Notes: generated by a model from the letters alone, not told the origin. Counted from the first letter of the stretch, positions 37,067 to 46,498 are shown. The stretch is 64,000 nt of DNA from Thiotrichaceae bacterium (GCA_011391085.1 JAABRD010000005.1:1-64000); one strand, 5' to 3'. Made by a program: numbers and translations.

Positions 37067-37987
37067 TTAGGCTTCTGCCGTGGATAACGCCGTAATTTCT
37101 TCCACAGTCAGTCCCGTCGTCTCCACAATCAACGCTAACTCAAGTCTTTTAGCCAACATGCTGGCCGCGATAGCTTTGGCCTTTTGTTGTTCTCCCTCTT
37201 CGCGTCCCTCTTCGCGTCCCTCTTCGCGTCCCTCTTCGCGTCCCTCTTCGCGTCCCTCTTCGCGTCCCTCTTCGCGTCCCTCCAGTCGCCCCTCTTCAAT
37301 GGCCCCCCGTGCATCTTGGGCTTTCATCCCCCAATATTCATAAACATCCAATTCTCCAGGCGTCCAGCGGAAGCGATTGGCCACCTCATAAGCCGTGTGT
37401 AACGCAGGGTCATTCACATGATCTGGAATGACCTCCAAATCTTCCGCATGTTTAATAAAGTAAACCCATTTCTCCAACAGCGTTTGAAGCTGGTTGACCT
37501 CCTTGGTGAACTTGGGCAGTTCGAGGAAATGGAACTCAAAATCATTGAGGTTTTGTTTCTGAGTTTCGGTGTTGAGAATGAGATGATGAGTCAAGTAGTG
37601 TTCACCGTCAAATTCATTGAAATCCAAAATGCCAATGAAGATGACCGGTCGGAGTCTGGGATACTGGTGACCACGTTCTAATCGCGAGATATAACTCTTG
37701 GCCACGTAGTAGGCAAATCGTTTCCGAACGTAGGTGACTTTCTCCATTTGCATTTCGATGATGAAGGTGGTGCCACGTTTGTCTTTGGCCCGCACATCCA
37801 GCAACGAGGTCTTCAGGCGACTGAGTTTCGGCGAGAGATAGGGATTCAAGATATGCAAATCCACAATTTCTTTATCGCCCTGCCATCCTAACACGGCATT
37901 GAGAAACGAGATTAAAATTTCTTTCTTTTTCTGGTTGCCAAAAATTTTTTTGAAGGCAACGTCGTTTTTTGGGTTGACAAATTTCAT
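37067..37987 (-). CDS. Rpn family recombination-promoting nuclease/putative transposase
   Basis: A 306-residue Rpn/PD-(D/E)XK protein. It starts MKFVNPKNDVAFKKIFG, the family signature, and has the nuclease core LLDVRAKDKRGTTFIIEMQ with D64, E78 and Q80. Near the C-terminus are seven GREE tetrapeptides, followed by a helical tail. Rpn nucleases of E. coli promote RecA-independent recombination and some are anti-phage. It interrupts the chemotaxis cluster between the MCP and HEAT genes and is flanked by repeats on both sides, which suggests insertion. Confidence 0.92.
   Translation of the reverse strand: MKFVNPKNDVAFKKIFGNQKKKEILISFLNAVLGWQGDKEIVDLHILNPYLSPKLSRLKTSLLDVRAKDKRGTTFIIEMQMEKVTYVRKRFAYYVAKSYISRLERGHQYPRLRPVIFIGILDFNEFDGEHYLTHHLILNTETQKQNLNDFEFHFLELPKFTKEVNQLQTLLEKWVYFIKHAEDLEVIPDHVNDPALHTAYEVANRFRWTPGELDVYEYWGMKAQDARGAIEEGRLEGREEGREEGREEGREEGREEGREEGREEGEQQKAKAIAASMLAKRLELALIVETTGLTVEEITALSTAEA
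37196..37279. repeat. Seven exact 12-bp coding repeats
   Basis: CTCTTCGCGTCC is repeated seven times without change, encoding GREE on the minus strand in the Rpn-like gene. Confidence 0.97.
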
Positions 37988-38008
37988 AATGAGTTAAACC
38001 ACGATTAT

Positions 38009-38107
38009 GGAGTCCAAAACCTGTTTTGGACTCCAACGATTAAGGAGTCCAAAACAGGTTTTGGACAACGATTAAGGAGTCCAAAACAGGTTTTGGACAA
38101 CGATTAA
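38009..38107. repeat. GGAGTCCAAAACAGG tandem repeats
   Basis: Three copies, partly tandem with a 32-bp period, of a palindrome with arms GTCCAAAAC and GTTTTGGAC. The array lies between the MCP stop and the Rpn gene. Confidence 0.85.
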
Positions 38108-38112
38108 GGGGC

Positions 38113-40194
38113 TTATCCCTCCACCCGCTTCAGCAACCCCATCAACGTTTCTACCTGTTCTACCAAATTGCCTGCGGTCCGCCGTGATTCTCTTACGTCA
38201 CTGGCATATTTGGTCATAATTTCTGTCATGGTGAAGAATGATTTGAGGAGACGTTCTCCAATGACCGAATGTTCGCGATTGGTACGGGTTATCACGGCAA
38301 TCTGTTTGGACACATTTTGCGTGGCTACCGTCATGTCTTCCACACCGCGGGTTTGTTCACGCATCGATTTGGCCACTTGCAGGGCTTGTTGGCGCATGGA
38401 TTCGACTGCTTTGGTAATTTGGTCCGCCGCTACCGATTGTTCAGTCATCGCCCTGTTCACGTTCTCCACCTGCCGTGACAGCAGGTTAGCCTGTTCTAAC
38501 ACCTTGCCACCAAAATTGACCTGTTCTGTCAGTGACCGGGAAGTGCTAGTGGCGCCTTTGCGCATCATTTCCACCGCTTGGGTGATTTGTTGGGCTGCTT
38601 TCGCTTGTTCATTCGTGGCCTTGTTCACTTGGTTAGCCAAGGTAGCAGTATTTTGGGCCGCTTTGATAATGTCCCGCGCCGCACGAGTTTGTTCATTCAT
38701 GGCCTGGGTCGTTTGTTGGGCAATTTTACGCATTTCGCGCACCGTTTGCACCAAGGTTTCTACCGTTCGAACCTGTTCGGCAGTGGCTGAAGAAACTTGT
38801 TTGGCTTGCATCGCGGTGTTGTTAATGGCTTCTACAACCTGTTGTCCTAAAGCCATCTGTTCATTGCTGGCCGTGGTAATTTTACCGACAAAACCGACCG
38901 TGTTGTTAATCCCGGTTAAAATATTCTTGAGACCCGCTAATCCGTCTTCCGCTAAACGCCCACTGTCTTCGGCGATTCGTTGACCTTCGTTAGAAGTGGC
39001 AATCGCTTCACTGACCACATCTTGCAAAGATTTTATAATGGTCGCAATTTCTGCGGTCGCCTGGGCGGAACGGTCGGCAAGATTGCGAATTTCTTGGGCG
39101 ACCACTGCAAAACCGCGTCCTGCTTCACCGGCCCGGGCCGCCTCAATCGAGGCGTTGAGGGACAATAAATTGGTGCGTTCGGCAATGAGGTTAATGGTGT
39201 CAACAATCCCTGTAATCTCGTCGGCCCGTTTGCCCATTTGTTTGATGACGGTAGCTGATTGAGTGACCGAATCACGTACTCGTCCCAAACCATGAATCGC
39301 TTTTTCTACCGCGGCCCCCCCTTCTTCTGCATCCCGGGCGGCACGTTGCACCGATTCCTCGGTCTGCCTAGACAAGTCGGCTACCAAACGAATGGTCCGG
39401 TCCAATTGATTCACACTGCTGGCAGCCTTGTTGGCGGTGTCAGTGATGTCCACGGCATTTTTAGCGACACCTTGGAGGGACCTCCCCATTTCTTCGATGC
39501 TGGTAGAATTTTGTTCTACCATCGCCACGAGATTTTCGGTGATACCGCCGACTTGTTCAATGGAAGAGGCCATTTGATTGATAGCCGTGGTACTTTGATT
39601 CGCCGAGGCACTCAAGTCATCGGCATTACTGGCCACCCCCTGAATGGAACGTCCCAGTTCCTCAATACTGGCGGCAGCTTCATCGACGGCAGAAGCCAAA
39701 TTTTCGGTATCTTTGCCAACATTCTTGGTACCCTCTGCCATTTGGGCGATTAAACTGGTCGCCTGCGTCGCTGCCGAGGACATGTCTTGCGTCATTCTGG
39801 CGACGCTTTGAATGGAGGCGGTGGTTTCTTGGATAGAGGCCGCACTTTGGGTAATCGCAGTAGAAAGGTCAGTCGCATTTTTATTGACCTCTTCAATAGA
39901 AGCGGTCATTTCGTTAGCCGAGGAGACCAATTCTTCTATCGAGGTCGCCACCGAATCCGCTTGAGAAGCCGTTTCTTTCAACGAGGCCGTCAGTTCATTG
40001 GCCTCGACGGTGGAATTCTCTAACAAATGTTTTTGTTTGTCAGTGCCTTCCATGACTTTTTCAATGATGCGGATAATATCATTGGCCCCTTTGGCAACTT
40101 GTTCGGTCTCGCCACGGACGCGGGTGAGTTCGGCTGGATGGGCAACGTTAGTGGGGTTAGGTTGGGGTATGTGAGTAGTGGGTTTTTTTGGCAT
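38113..40194 (-). CDS. Cytoplasmic methyl-accepting chemotaxis protein
   Basis: A 693-residue MCP without any hydrophobic segment, so soluble. The first 50 residues hold no known sensor domain. Residues 50-330 are Ser/Thr/Ala-rich coiled coil with repeated [16 protein letters not shown]-type units. The conserved signalling tip is [37 protein letters not shown], followed by a long return helix. CAGGAGA precedes ATG 40194. The length of the coil without ligand domain suggests that the input is another protein, perhaps the PAS/HEAT gene product in the same cluster; this is inference. Confidence 0.92.
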   Translation of the reverse strand: MPKKPTTHIPQPNPTNVAHPAELTRVRGETEQVAKGANDIIRIIEKVMEGTDKQKHLLENSTVEANELTASLKETASQADSVATSIEELVSSANEMTASIEEVNKNATDLSTAITQSAASIQETTASIQSVARMTQDMSSAATQATSLIAQMAEGTKNVGKDTENLASAVDEAAASIEELGRSIQGVASNADDLSASANQSTTAINQMASSIEQVGGITENLVAMVEQNSTSIEEMGRSLQGVAKNAVDITDTANKAASSVNQLDRTIRLVADLSRQTEESVQRAARDAEEGGAAVEKAIHGLGRVRDSVTQSATVIKQMGKRADEITGIVDTINLIAERTNLLSLNASIEAARAGEAGRGFAVVAQEIRNLADRSAQATAEIATIIKSLQDVVSEAIATSNEGQRIAEDSGRLAEDGLAGLKNILTGINNTVGFVGKITTASNEQMALGQQVVEAINNTAMQAKQVSSATAEQVRTVETLVQTVREMRKIAQQTTQAMNEQTRAARDIIKAAQNTATLANQVNKATNEQAKAAQQITQAVEMMRKGATSTSRSLTEQVNFGGKVLEQANLLSRQVENVNRAMTEQSVAADQITKAVESMRQQALQVAKSMREQTRGVEDMTVATQNVSKQIAVITRTNREHSVIGERLLKSFFTMTEIMTKYASDVRESRRTAGNLVEQVETLMGLLKRVEG

Positions 40195-40227
40195 AAAAAT
40201 CTCCTGTTAAACTGAAACGAGACTGAC

Positions 40228-40262
40228 AGAAACTGAGTTTCTTGAAGAAACTCAGTTTCTTC
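40228..40262. repeat. GAAACTGAGTTTCTTGAAG palindrome
   Basis: A 35-bp palindrome in the gap between cheW and the MCP gene, belonging to the AAACTTAGTTTC family. Confidence 0.75.
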
Positions 40263-40280
40263 GCGGTTGTTGATTTTTCA

Positions 40281-40784
40281 TTAATCCTGATTCATACTTT
40301 CTAAATCAGCAAGATTCAGGAGGTCGTCGACATCCATAATCAATATGAGTCTCTCACCCAGTTTAGCAATCCCTGCTAAATATTTACCACTGAGTCCTGA
40401 TAGTTTTTCAGGCGGAGGTTGAATGGATTCTGAGGCAATCTGGACAAATTCGCGGGCCGTGTCAACGACGAGGCCGATGGTGCGATTGCCAATATTGGCG
40501 ACGATGAGACGGGTACGAGTATCGTATGGAATTTTATCAAATCCAAAGCGTACTCGCAAATTAACCGCAGGTATCACTTGACCTCGTGATAAGATGACGC
40601 CTTCTACAAAAGGCGGTGCTTTGGGCACGGGCGTGATGTTTTCAATCATTTCCATTTGTTGGACGAGGCGACTTTGGATTCCATAAGTCGTTTTGCCTAG
40701 TTCAAACAAGATAAAGGGTTCGGCAGTTTTGGTGGTGGTGTCGGACATAGGTGTTTTAGAGTTTGAAGGTAGTGTGTTTGCCAT
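40281..40784 (-). CDS. cheW: CheW-like adaptor
   Basis: A CheW-domain protein of 167 residues from ATG 40784 (ATG 40748 also possible; no clear ribosome-binding site before either). FILFELGKTTYGIQSRLVQQM, PFVEGVILSRGQVIPAVNLRVRFG and GLVVDTAREFVQI are the canonical strands. It couples the MCP to CheA. A longer frame to 40877 only translates the GGAGTACGG repeats. It lies between cheA and the MCP. Confidence 0.93.
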   Translation of the reverse strand: MANTLPSNSKTPMSDTTTKTAEPFILFELGKTTYGIQSRLVQQMEMIENITPVPKAPPFVEGVILSRGQVIPAVNLRVRFGFDKIPYDTRTRLIVANIGNRTIGLVVDTAREFVQIASESIQPPPEKLSGLSGKYLAGIAKLGERLILIMDVDDLLNLADLESMNQD

Positions 40785-40796
40785 TGGAATTTTGTC

Positions 40797-41050
40797 GTTG
40801 GAGTACGGAATTGATTCCGCGTCATGGAACGGAATGAATTCCGGACTCCAACTTACGGAATAAATTCCGTACTCCAACTTACGGAATGAATTCCGTACTC
40901 CAACTTACGGAATGAATTCCGTACTCCAACTTACGGAATGAATTCCGTACTCCAACTTCTCGTGTTTGCCGTTGGAGTACGGAATTTATTCCGTGTCATG
41001 GAACGGAATGAATTCCGTACTCCAACTTCTCGTGTTTGCCGGACTCCAAC
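40797..41050. repeat. Array of GGAGTACGGAAT(T/G)(T/A)ATTCCG repeats
   Basis: About eight copies, mostly in one orientation as GGAATGAATTCCGTACTCC with two inverted copies, fill the whole cheA-cheW intergenic space. Two copies are joined by CTCGTGTTTGCCG, showing duplication of longer blocks. Confidence 0.9.
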
Positions 41051-41057
41051 GCTAAAG

Positions 41058-43094
41058 TCAAATCTTTCTCCGCCTCCCCAAATTCGTTAACGCTGCCACA
41101 TCTAATATCAAAACCACCTTCCCATCCCCCAATTCGGTGGCACCCGAAATCCCTGTCACTTGCACCAATGGGTCATTCACGGCTTGCACCACAATTTCTT
41201 GTTCACCAATCAGGCGGTCCACGACCACGCCGACTCCACTGGCACCTCCTAATACCAATAGATACTGTTTATCTTTGCCAAATTCCTCTGACAGACCAAA
41301 CTGTCGTCCCAAATGAATGAGGACTAACACGCCGTCTCGATGTGAAATAATTTCGTTATTTTCTAAAACCGTGATAGCTTTTTGGTCGAGTTCAATGACT
41401 TCACGGATAGACAATTGTGGCACGGCAAAACGTTGGTCATTAACAGAGACAATCAGGGCATCTACAATGGATAAGGTTAAGGGCAATTGAACGGTAAAAC
41501 GAGTTCCTCTCCCCCTGTGCGTCTCTAAATTGATAAAGCCACCCAGGGTGGTCACCGTCGTGTTGACCACATCCATGCCGATTCCGCGTCCACTGGTTAA
41601 GTCCACATCAGAATGGGTGGTGAACCCTGGCTTGCAAAGAATATCTAATAATTCATTGGGAGTGAGTGACACTTCTTTATTGATGAGACCCAGTTGATGG
41701 GCTTGGGTCGTCACACTCTCTAAATCAATCCCACGGCCATCGTCTTCCACATCAATAATAATCGACTCACCCGCGGTATAGGCACGTAACATGATTTTGC
41801 CGGTAGGCGGTTTACCCTGGGCGGTGCGTGCTTCAGGCAGTTCGATGCCATGACTGACAGCGTTGCGCACCAAGTGGAGGAGAGGGTCAATCATGCGGTC
41901 CACCACCAGTTTGTCAATTTCTGTGTCTTGACCGCTAAATTCCAATTTGACTTGTTTCAACGTCCCGCGGACGAGGTCACGGGTAACAAATTTCATGCGT
42001 TCAAAGGCACTGCCAATAGGCACCATGCGCACACGCATCACACCTTCGCGTAAGGTGCGCAGTTGGCGTTCCAACATGATATTCGTCTCTTGTAACAGAC
42101 GCCATTGGAAAGTGGGTAACGACGTTTTGAGTTGCTTAAACAGATTTTCTTGACGGGCGCGACTGGTGACTAATTCACCAATCATGCGCATCAATTCGTC
42201 TAAACGGGTCATATCCACTCGTACCACATTGGAGGGAACAAGGGACGGGGCTATCATAGCAGAGACCGGGGCGACGGGTGATTTATCGCTGGGGGTGGCT
42301 ACGACAGGCGGTTCCACGGCTGGTGCTGGCAATGGTTCATAAGGACAAAAGGTTATCCCGTCGTCGTGCCAATCGGCAAAGTGAGGTTCCTCCGTGCGCG
42401 TCGCCACCAAAAATTCAAAGGCCAGACCGTCACCTGTGGCAGGCAAGCGAGGTTTGGCTTGAATGAGGGAACCCAGTTGTTCCAGTCGCTGTCGGACCGT
42501 ATTCACATTGATACTCCGTTCCGCCAAAGCCGGGGTGGGGGCAAATTCAAAGTGCCAGAGAGGGATATTCTGGTGAATGGCTTTATTGAATTTCTCCAAC
42601 TCTTGAGTGGTCAAGTTTGGTGGCGGTTCATATTTGATTGCCACCGTGGACGCGGTGGTGGATGACACAGGCACGGGGGTGTCTGTGGCAACCGCCATCA
42701 AGGTGGCCAAAACCTCCGTTGTCTCTGGCAAAGGCGTTTGGGTCTGATGGGCCACGATGAGTTGTTCTAAGGCTTTCACACCCGCCACCAGGGCTTCCAG
42801 ACCCGCTTCGGAAAGATGCGCTTGCTGTTGCCGGAGGGCTTTCAGATAATTTTCTATTTGATGGGCCAGATGTTCGGCGTCTTTGAGGTTAATTGTGCCT
42901 GACAATCCCTTGAGAGTATGCAGATGACGTAACAAGGCGTCCAGGAGAGAATTATCCAGGTCCGGTTGATTAACAAACGTTTCCAGGTTCAGTAAATCAC
43001 GACGAACGAAGCCTAGCCGTTCATCATATTCCGCGTATAAATCATCGATAAATTCGGTAAGAAAAGTGTCGTTGAGAGAGGTTTCAGTAGTCAT
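41058..43094 (-). CDS. cheA: Chemotaxis histidine kinase CheA
   Basis: A 678-residue CheA. The P1 HPt domain has LLRHLHTLKGLSG with phospho-acceptor H59. A Pro/Thr-rich linker (about 110-300) with no clear P2 domain follows. Then come dimerisation (TRLDELMRMIGELV), the ATPase with HLVRNAVSHGIE, DDGRGID and GRGIGMDVV, and the P5 CheW-like domain (ALIVSVNDQRFAVP). It phosphorylates the neighbouring CheY and CheB. A single P1 and the absence of flagellar genes nearby leave the motor output open. Confidence 0.95.
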   Translation of the reverse strand: MTTETSLNDTFLTEFIDDLYAEYDERLGFVRRDLLNLETFVNQPDLDNSLLDALLRHLHTLKGLSGTINLKDAEHLAHQIENYLKALRQQQAHLSEAGLEALVAGVKALEQLIVAHQTQTPLPETTEVLATLMAVATDTPVPVSSTTASTVAIKYEPPPNLTTQELEKFNKAIHQNIPLWHFEFAPTPALAERSINVNTVRQRLEQLGSLIQAKPRLPATGDGLAFEFLVATRTEEPHFADWHDDGITFCPYEPLPAPAVEPPVVATPSDKSPVAPVSAMIAPSLVPSNVVRVDMTRLDELMRMIGELVTSRARQENLFKQLKTSLPTFQWRLLQETNIMLERQLRTLREGVMRVRMVPIGSAFERMKFVTRDLVRGTLKQVKLEFSGQDTEIDKLVVDRMIDPLLHLVRNAVSHGIELPEARTAQGKPPTGKIMLRAYTAGESIIIDVEDDGRGIDLESVTTQAHQLGLINKEVSLTPNELLDILCKPGFTTHSDVDLTSGRGIGMDVVNTTVTTLGGFINLETHRGRGTRFTVQLPLTLSIVDALIVSVNDQRFAVPQLSIREVIELDQKAITVLENNEIISHRDGVLVLIHLGRQFGLSEEFGKDKQYLLVLGGASGVGVVVDRLIGEQEIVVQAVNDPLVQVTGISGATELGDGKVVLILDVAALTNLGRRRKI

Positions 43095-43146
43095 TCGGAT
43101 ACCTATTTTACCAGCCGAAGGCGTTTGGTAATGGTTCAGTTTCAGT

Positions 43147-43515
43147 TTAGGCAGTTAACAACTGCCGCACTTGTTCTGCCAACATTTTGGGTTCGAACGG
43201 TTTGGTCAAATAGCAAGATGCACCTGCTTCTAAGGTGACCGCACGGTTGGCTTCATCGCCGCGGGTGGTTAGCACAATCACGGGGATGTTATGGAAGGTC
43301 TGATGTTTACGCACAAACTTTAACACTTCTAAGCCGTGCATGTCTGGCATATTGAGGTCTAAAATCATCAAATCTATGGGCGTGAGTGCTAAACGTTCTA
43401 GGGCCTCCAACCCATTACCTGCTTCTTCAAAGGCGGCCCCTTCTAAAGTACGCAATGAGACCTTGACCATGCGCCGCATGGTGAGTGAGTCATCTACAAT
43501 GAGTATTTGTTTCAT
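43147..43515 (-). CDS. cheY: Single-domain response regulator, CheY-like
   Basis: A 122-residue receiver domain: acidic pair D8/D9 (ILIVDDS), phospho-acceptor D53 (MILDLNMPDMHG), T83/T84 (VLTTRGDE) and K105 (LTKPFEP). It is the first gene of the che cluster, 53 bp ahead of cheA. It would carry the output to the motility or gliding machinery. Confidence 0.93.
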   Translation of the reverse strand: MKQILIVDDSLTMRRMVKVSLRTLEGAAFEEAGNGLEALERLALTPIDLMILDLNMPDMHGLEVLKFVRKHQTFHNIPVIVLTTRGDEANRAVTLEAGASCYLTKPFEPKMLAEQVRQLLTA

Positions 43516-43593
43516 GTTATCGTCCCGTGTTTTTTGTATGGTGTTTGCATGGCACTATGGATTCAATGGAAAATGGAAAATGGAAAATGGAGA

Positions 43594-44073
43594 CCGGACT
43601 AGAGGCTTTAGCCGCAATGCCATTAAGTTAAGGTAGGGTGGATTAAGCGTCAGCGTATCCACCATCCCCGAAACTGGTGGATACGCTAACGCTTAATCCA
43701 CCCTACATTGGATGGATATTCCTTAACTTAATGGCATTGAGGCTTTAGCCGGTGGTTGAGGCACGTCGCCGGCGGAAGCCTCTAGTCCAGCCGATGGAGA
43801 CCGGACTGGAGGCTTTAGCCGCAATGCCATTAAGTTAAGGAATCTCACACCAATGTAGGGTGGATTAAGCGAAGCGTATCCACCAGAGTTTCGACCGTGG
43901 TGGATACGCTAACGCTTAATCCACCCTACCTTAACTTAATGGCATTGAGGCTTTAGCCGGTGGTTGGGGCACGTCACCGGCTGAAGCCTCTAGTCCGGCC
44001 GATGGAGACCGGACTAGAGGCTTTCGCCGGTGGTTGGGGCACGTCACCGGCTGAAGCCTCTAGTCCGGCCAGG
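43594..44073. repeat. Nested palindromic repeats (three families) between cheY and the tandem array
   Basis: The 43516-44096 gap has no gene. Two composite blocks (43595-43790, 43802-43999) and one simple block (44009-44073) are present. In each composite block, an outer CTAGAGGCTTTAGCC palindrome is interrupted by arms CAATGCCATTAAGTTAAGG and CCTTAACTTAATGGCATTG. Those arms in turn enclose a GTAGGGTGGATTAAGCG palindrome. GAGGCTTTAGCC occurs on both sides of the inner insert, as expected for a target duplication. Confidence 0.85.
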
Positions 44074-44096
44074 TGTTTTTCATTTTCCATTTTCCA

Positions 44097-44762
44097 TTAT
44101 AACGAATGCAGATGTTTAGAAACAATGTTTTTCAAAATTTTGAAAATGGTTTCGGTCTCGATTTTCTCTACATATTCTCTGGATGACTCTATACGCATCG
44201 TTGGCAAATCCGTGTCGATGCCTTCCACTTCAGCCCTCACAAACGTCCAACTGTCTGCAATCGTGTAGCACCCAAACATTTCTTGAGGGAAATGCGGGTC
44301 TGCTTCCCAATTTAAGTGGGCCGCGGCTAAGAGTTGGGCATAGAGTTGGAAAACGGGATTTTGACCTTCTACTCCTTTTTTGGTTTCAACTACCACCAAA
44401 AAGGGGGTTTCAATTCGTCCTGCCAAGGCTTCTCCTAAGACGCCATCTGCAATCCCCTCTAATTCAAATAGAGAATATCGTGCGGTCAAGGGCACTCCCG
44501 CCCACGCTTGAATTGCCCCTTGTTCGGCCAATACTAACAGTGGATAAATGCCTCTGGCCCAAATGGTGGCCTCATTCATTAAGTGAGTGGCACAGTAGCA
44601 TAAGTTCAATTTAAGCTGTTGTAATCGTTGTTGTTCCAACTCAGTCACAGAAACGGTTTCTACTTGCGTCCAGGAGTGGTTGGCTATTCTTCCTTCTTTG
44701 AGAGTCACGAGACGTTTTAAGTCTGCTAACGTGATACTGGAAAACGTGAATTTAGTCGTCAT
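44097..44762 (-). CDS. PD-(D/E)XK-like tandem paralogue T10 (last of array)
   Basis: A 221-residue member of the ten-copy family described at T1. ATG 44762 follows AGAGGAGAATCCC. The putative active site is IADGVLG...LVVVETKKG, with the helix NPVFQLYAQLLAA. Its start is only 14 bp after the T9 stop, the tightest spacing in the array, so the two are surely cotranscribed. Its tail (SKHLHSL) equals that of T8, while its N-terminal 30 residues match T9 (TLADLKRLVTLKEGRIANHSWTQVE), a mosaic pattern. Confidence 0.75.
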   Translation of the reverse strand: MTTKFTFSSITLADLKRLVTLKEGRIANHSWTQVETVSVTELEQQRLQQLKLNLCYCATHLMNEATIWARGIYPLLVLAEQGAIQAWAGVPLTARYSLFELEGIADGVLGEALAGRIETPFLVVVETKKGVEGQNPVFQLYAQLLAAAHLNWEADPHFPQEMFGCYTIADSWTFVRAEVEGIDTDLPTMRIESSREYVEKIETETIFKILKNIVSKHLHSL

Positions 44763-44776
44763 GGGATTCTCCTCTG

Positions 44777-45478
44777 TCAAGAACTGCCGGTGGTGACTGT
44801 TTCTGAATGGTTAGCGACAGCCTTGACATGTTTAGAAACAATGTTCTTCAAAATTTTGAAAATAGTATCGATCTCAGTCTTCTCGGTATATTCCCGTGAA
44901 CCTTCCACTCGCAAAGTAGGAGTATCTGTGTCAATTCCCTCCACTTCGGCCCGCATAAATTTCCAACTATCCGCAATCGTATAGCACCCAAAGATTTCTT
45001 GGATGGCCACCTGGTCCACTTCCCAGTTTAAGTGCGCGGCGGCTAAGAGTTGGGCGTACAATTGAAAAACGGGATTTTGACCGTCGACGCCCCGTTTGGT
45101 TTCTACAACTACCAAGTAAGGGGATTCGACTCGCCCTGCAATCACTTCTCCTAAGACACCGTCTGCCACTCCTTCTAACTCAAATTGGGGGTATTGGGCT
45201 TTCAACGGGACTCCTGCGCACGCTTGAATGTAGCCTTGTTCTGCCAACCTTAACAGTGGATAGATACCGCGGGCCCAAATCGTAGCTTCATTCATAAGAT
45301 GAGTGTCAAAATTGAGTAAACCGGCTTGAACAAGCTGTAAATGGGATTGTTCGATAGCTGTTAATGACAGAGATTCTACTTGCGTCCAGGAGTGGTTGGC
45401 TATTCTTCCTTCTTTAAGAGTCACGAGACGTTTTAAGTCTGCTAACGTGATACTGGAAAAAGTGAATTTAGTGGTCAT
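44777..45478 (-). CDS. PD-(D/E)XK-like tandem paralogue T9
   Basis: The longest copy, 233 residues, because the end runs on past SKHVKA by a dozen residues (VANHSETVTTGSS). Active-site motifs are VADGVLG and LVVVETKRG. Its N-terminus is nearly identical to T10. Upstream, the 287-bp gap to T8 is occupied by a nested palindromic repeat, so T9-T10 may be a separate transcription unit from T1-T8. Confidence 0.75.
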   Translation of the reverse strand: MTTKFTFSSITLADLKRLVTLKEGRIANHSWTQVESLSLTAIEQSHLQLVQAGLLNFDTHLMNEATIWARGIYPLLRLAEQGYIQACAGVPLKAQYPQFELEGVADGVLGEVIAGRVESPYLVVVETKRGVDGQNPVFQLYAQLLAAAHLNWEVDQVAIQEIFGCYTIADSWKFMRAEVEGIDTDTPTLRVEGSREYTEKTEIDTIFKILKNIVSKHVKAVANHSETVTTGSS

Positions 45479-45547
45479 GAGATTCTCCTCTGAGTGGTTC
45501 TGTTCAGGAGTCCAAAGCATGAAAAATAGAAAATGGAAAATGGGTAC

Positions 45548-45745
45548 CGGACTAGAGGCTTTAGCCGCAATGCCATTAAGTTAAGGTAGGGTGGATTAAG
45601 CGTTAGCGTATCCACCACGGTCGAAACTCTGGTGGATACGCTTCGCTTAATCCACCCTACATTGGTGTGAGATTCCTTAACTTAATGGCATTGAGGCTTT
45701 AGCCGGTGGTTGGGGCACGTCACCAGCGGAAGCCTCTAGTCCGGC
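45548..45745. repeat. Nested palindromic repeat between T8 and T9
   Basis: The same three-layer structure as at 43802-43999. Arms CAATGCCATTAAGTTAAGG (45568-45586) and CCTTAACTTAATGGCATTG (45675-45693) enclose an 88-bp core. That core is the exact reverse complement of the core at 43841-43928, while the outer repeat keeps the same orientation. Confidence 0.9.
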
Positions 45746-45765
45746 CTGGTGTTTTTCATTTTCCA

Positions 45766-46434
45766 TTATAATGAATGCAGATGTTTAGAAACAATGTTCT
45801 TTAAAATTTTGAAGATGGTAAACGCCTCGATTTTTTCCATGTATTCTCTGGAATATTCAACTTGGAGTGTGGGTAAATCCGTGTCAATTCCAGAGACTTC
45901 CGCCCTGACAAAGGTCCAGACATCAGCCACCGTATAGCAACCAAAGATTTCTTGAAGTGAATGGTGGTCTTGTTCCCAATTTAAATGGGCCGCGGCCAAA
46001 AGTTGGGCATAGAGTTGAAAGACGGGATTTTGACCGTCTATTCCCCGTTTCGTTTCCACTATGACTAAATAAGGAGATTTAACCCGACTGGCAACCACCT
46101 TTCCTAACACTCCATCAGCAATGCCTTCAAGGTCGAATTTAACATAGTGGGCCTGTAATGGCACCTGTGCCAACACGCCTAAAGAGGATTTTTGAGTGGC
46201 CAATGATAACAGTGGATAAATTGCGGCAGACCAGATAGTGGCTTCATTCACCAGCAAGGTGGAGGTTTTCAGCAGTTGTAATTTGAGACCACGTAAATAT
46301 CGTCTTTCTTCTTTGTCAAGGAGGAGAGAATCTGTTTGCGTCCATTCATATTCACCAATATTGCCTTCTTGCAGATTCACAAACTGGGTTAAATTTTCCA
46401 ACGTGATGTTAGAAAAAGTGAATTTCGTGGTCAT
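45766..46434 (-). CDS. PD-(D/E)XK-like tandem paralogue T8
   Basis: 222 residues from ATG 46434, preceded by AGAGGAACATACG. The N-terminal 34 residues (TLENLTQFVNLQEGNIGEYEWTQTDSL) are identical to T6. The middle (SAAIYPLLSLATQKS) matches T5 and T1, and the tail matches T10. Motifs are IADGVLG and LVIVETKRG. Confidence 0.75.
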   Translation of the reverse strand: MTTKFTFSNITLENLTQFVNLQEGNIGEYEWTQTDSLLLDKEERRYLRGLKLQLLKTSTLLVNEATIWSAAIYPLLSLATQKSSLGVLAQVPLQAHYVKFDLEGIADGVLGKVVASRVKSPYLVIVETKRGIDGQNPVFQLYAQLLAAAHLNWEQDHHSLQEIFGCYTVADVWTFVRAEVSGIDTDLPTLQVEYSREYMEKIEAFTIFKILKNIVSKHLHSL

Positions 46435-46464
46435 CGTATGTTCCTCTCGGTGGTTATGGTAGTC

Positions 46465-46498
46465 AGACACGGCCGGGATTTGACAGACCAGCGTGTCT
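46465..46498. repeat. Spacer hairpin of the array (T7/T8)
   Basis: AGACACG and CGTGTCT arms around GCCGGGATTTGACAGACCAG. The same hairpin lies at 47204-47237 and 47943-47976, each about 30 bp before a paralogue start. Confidence 0.8.

Noticed and set aside
37080-37402. Plus-strand Ser-Arg-Pro and Leu-Phe-Ala repeat ORFs over the Rpn gene
   Set aside because: Produced by the seven 12-bp repeats; no independent support.
40785-40877. Longer CheW N-terminus
   Set aside because: The extra residues come from GGAGTACGG repeats; family similarity begins after ATG 40784.
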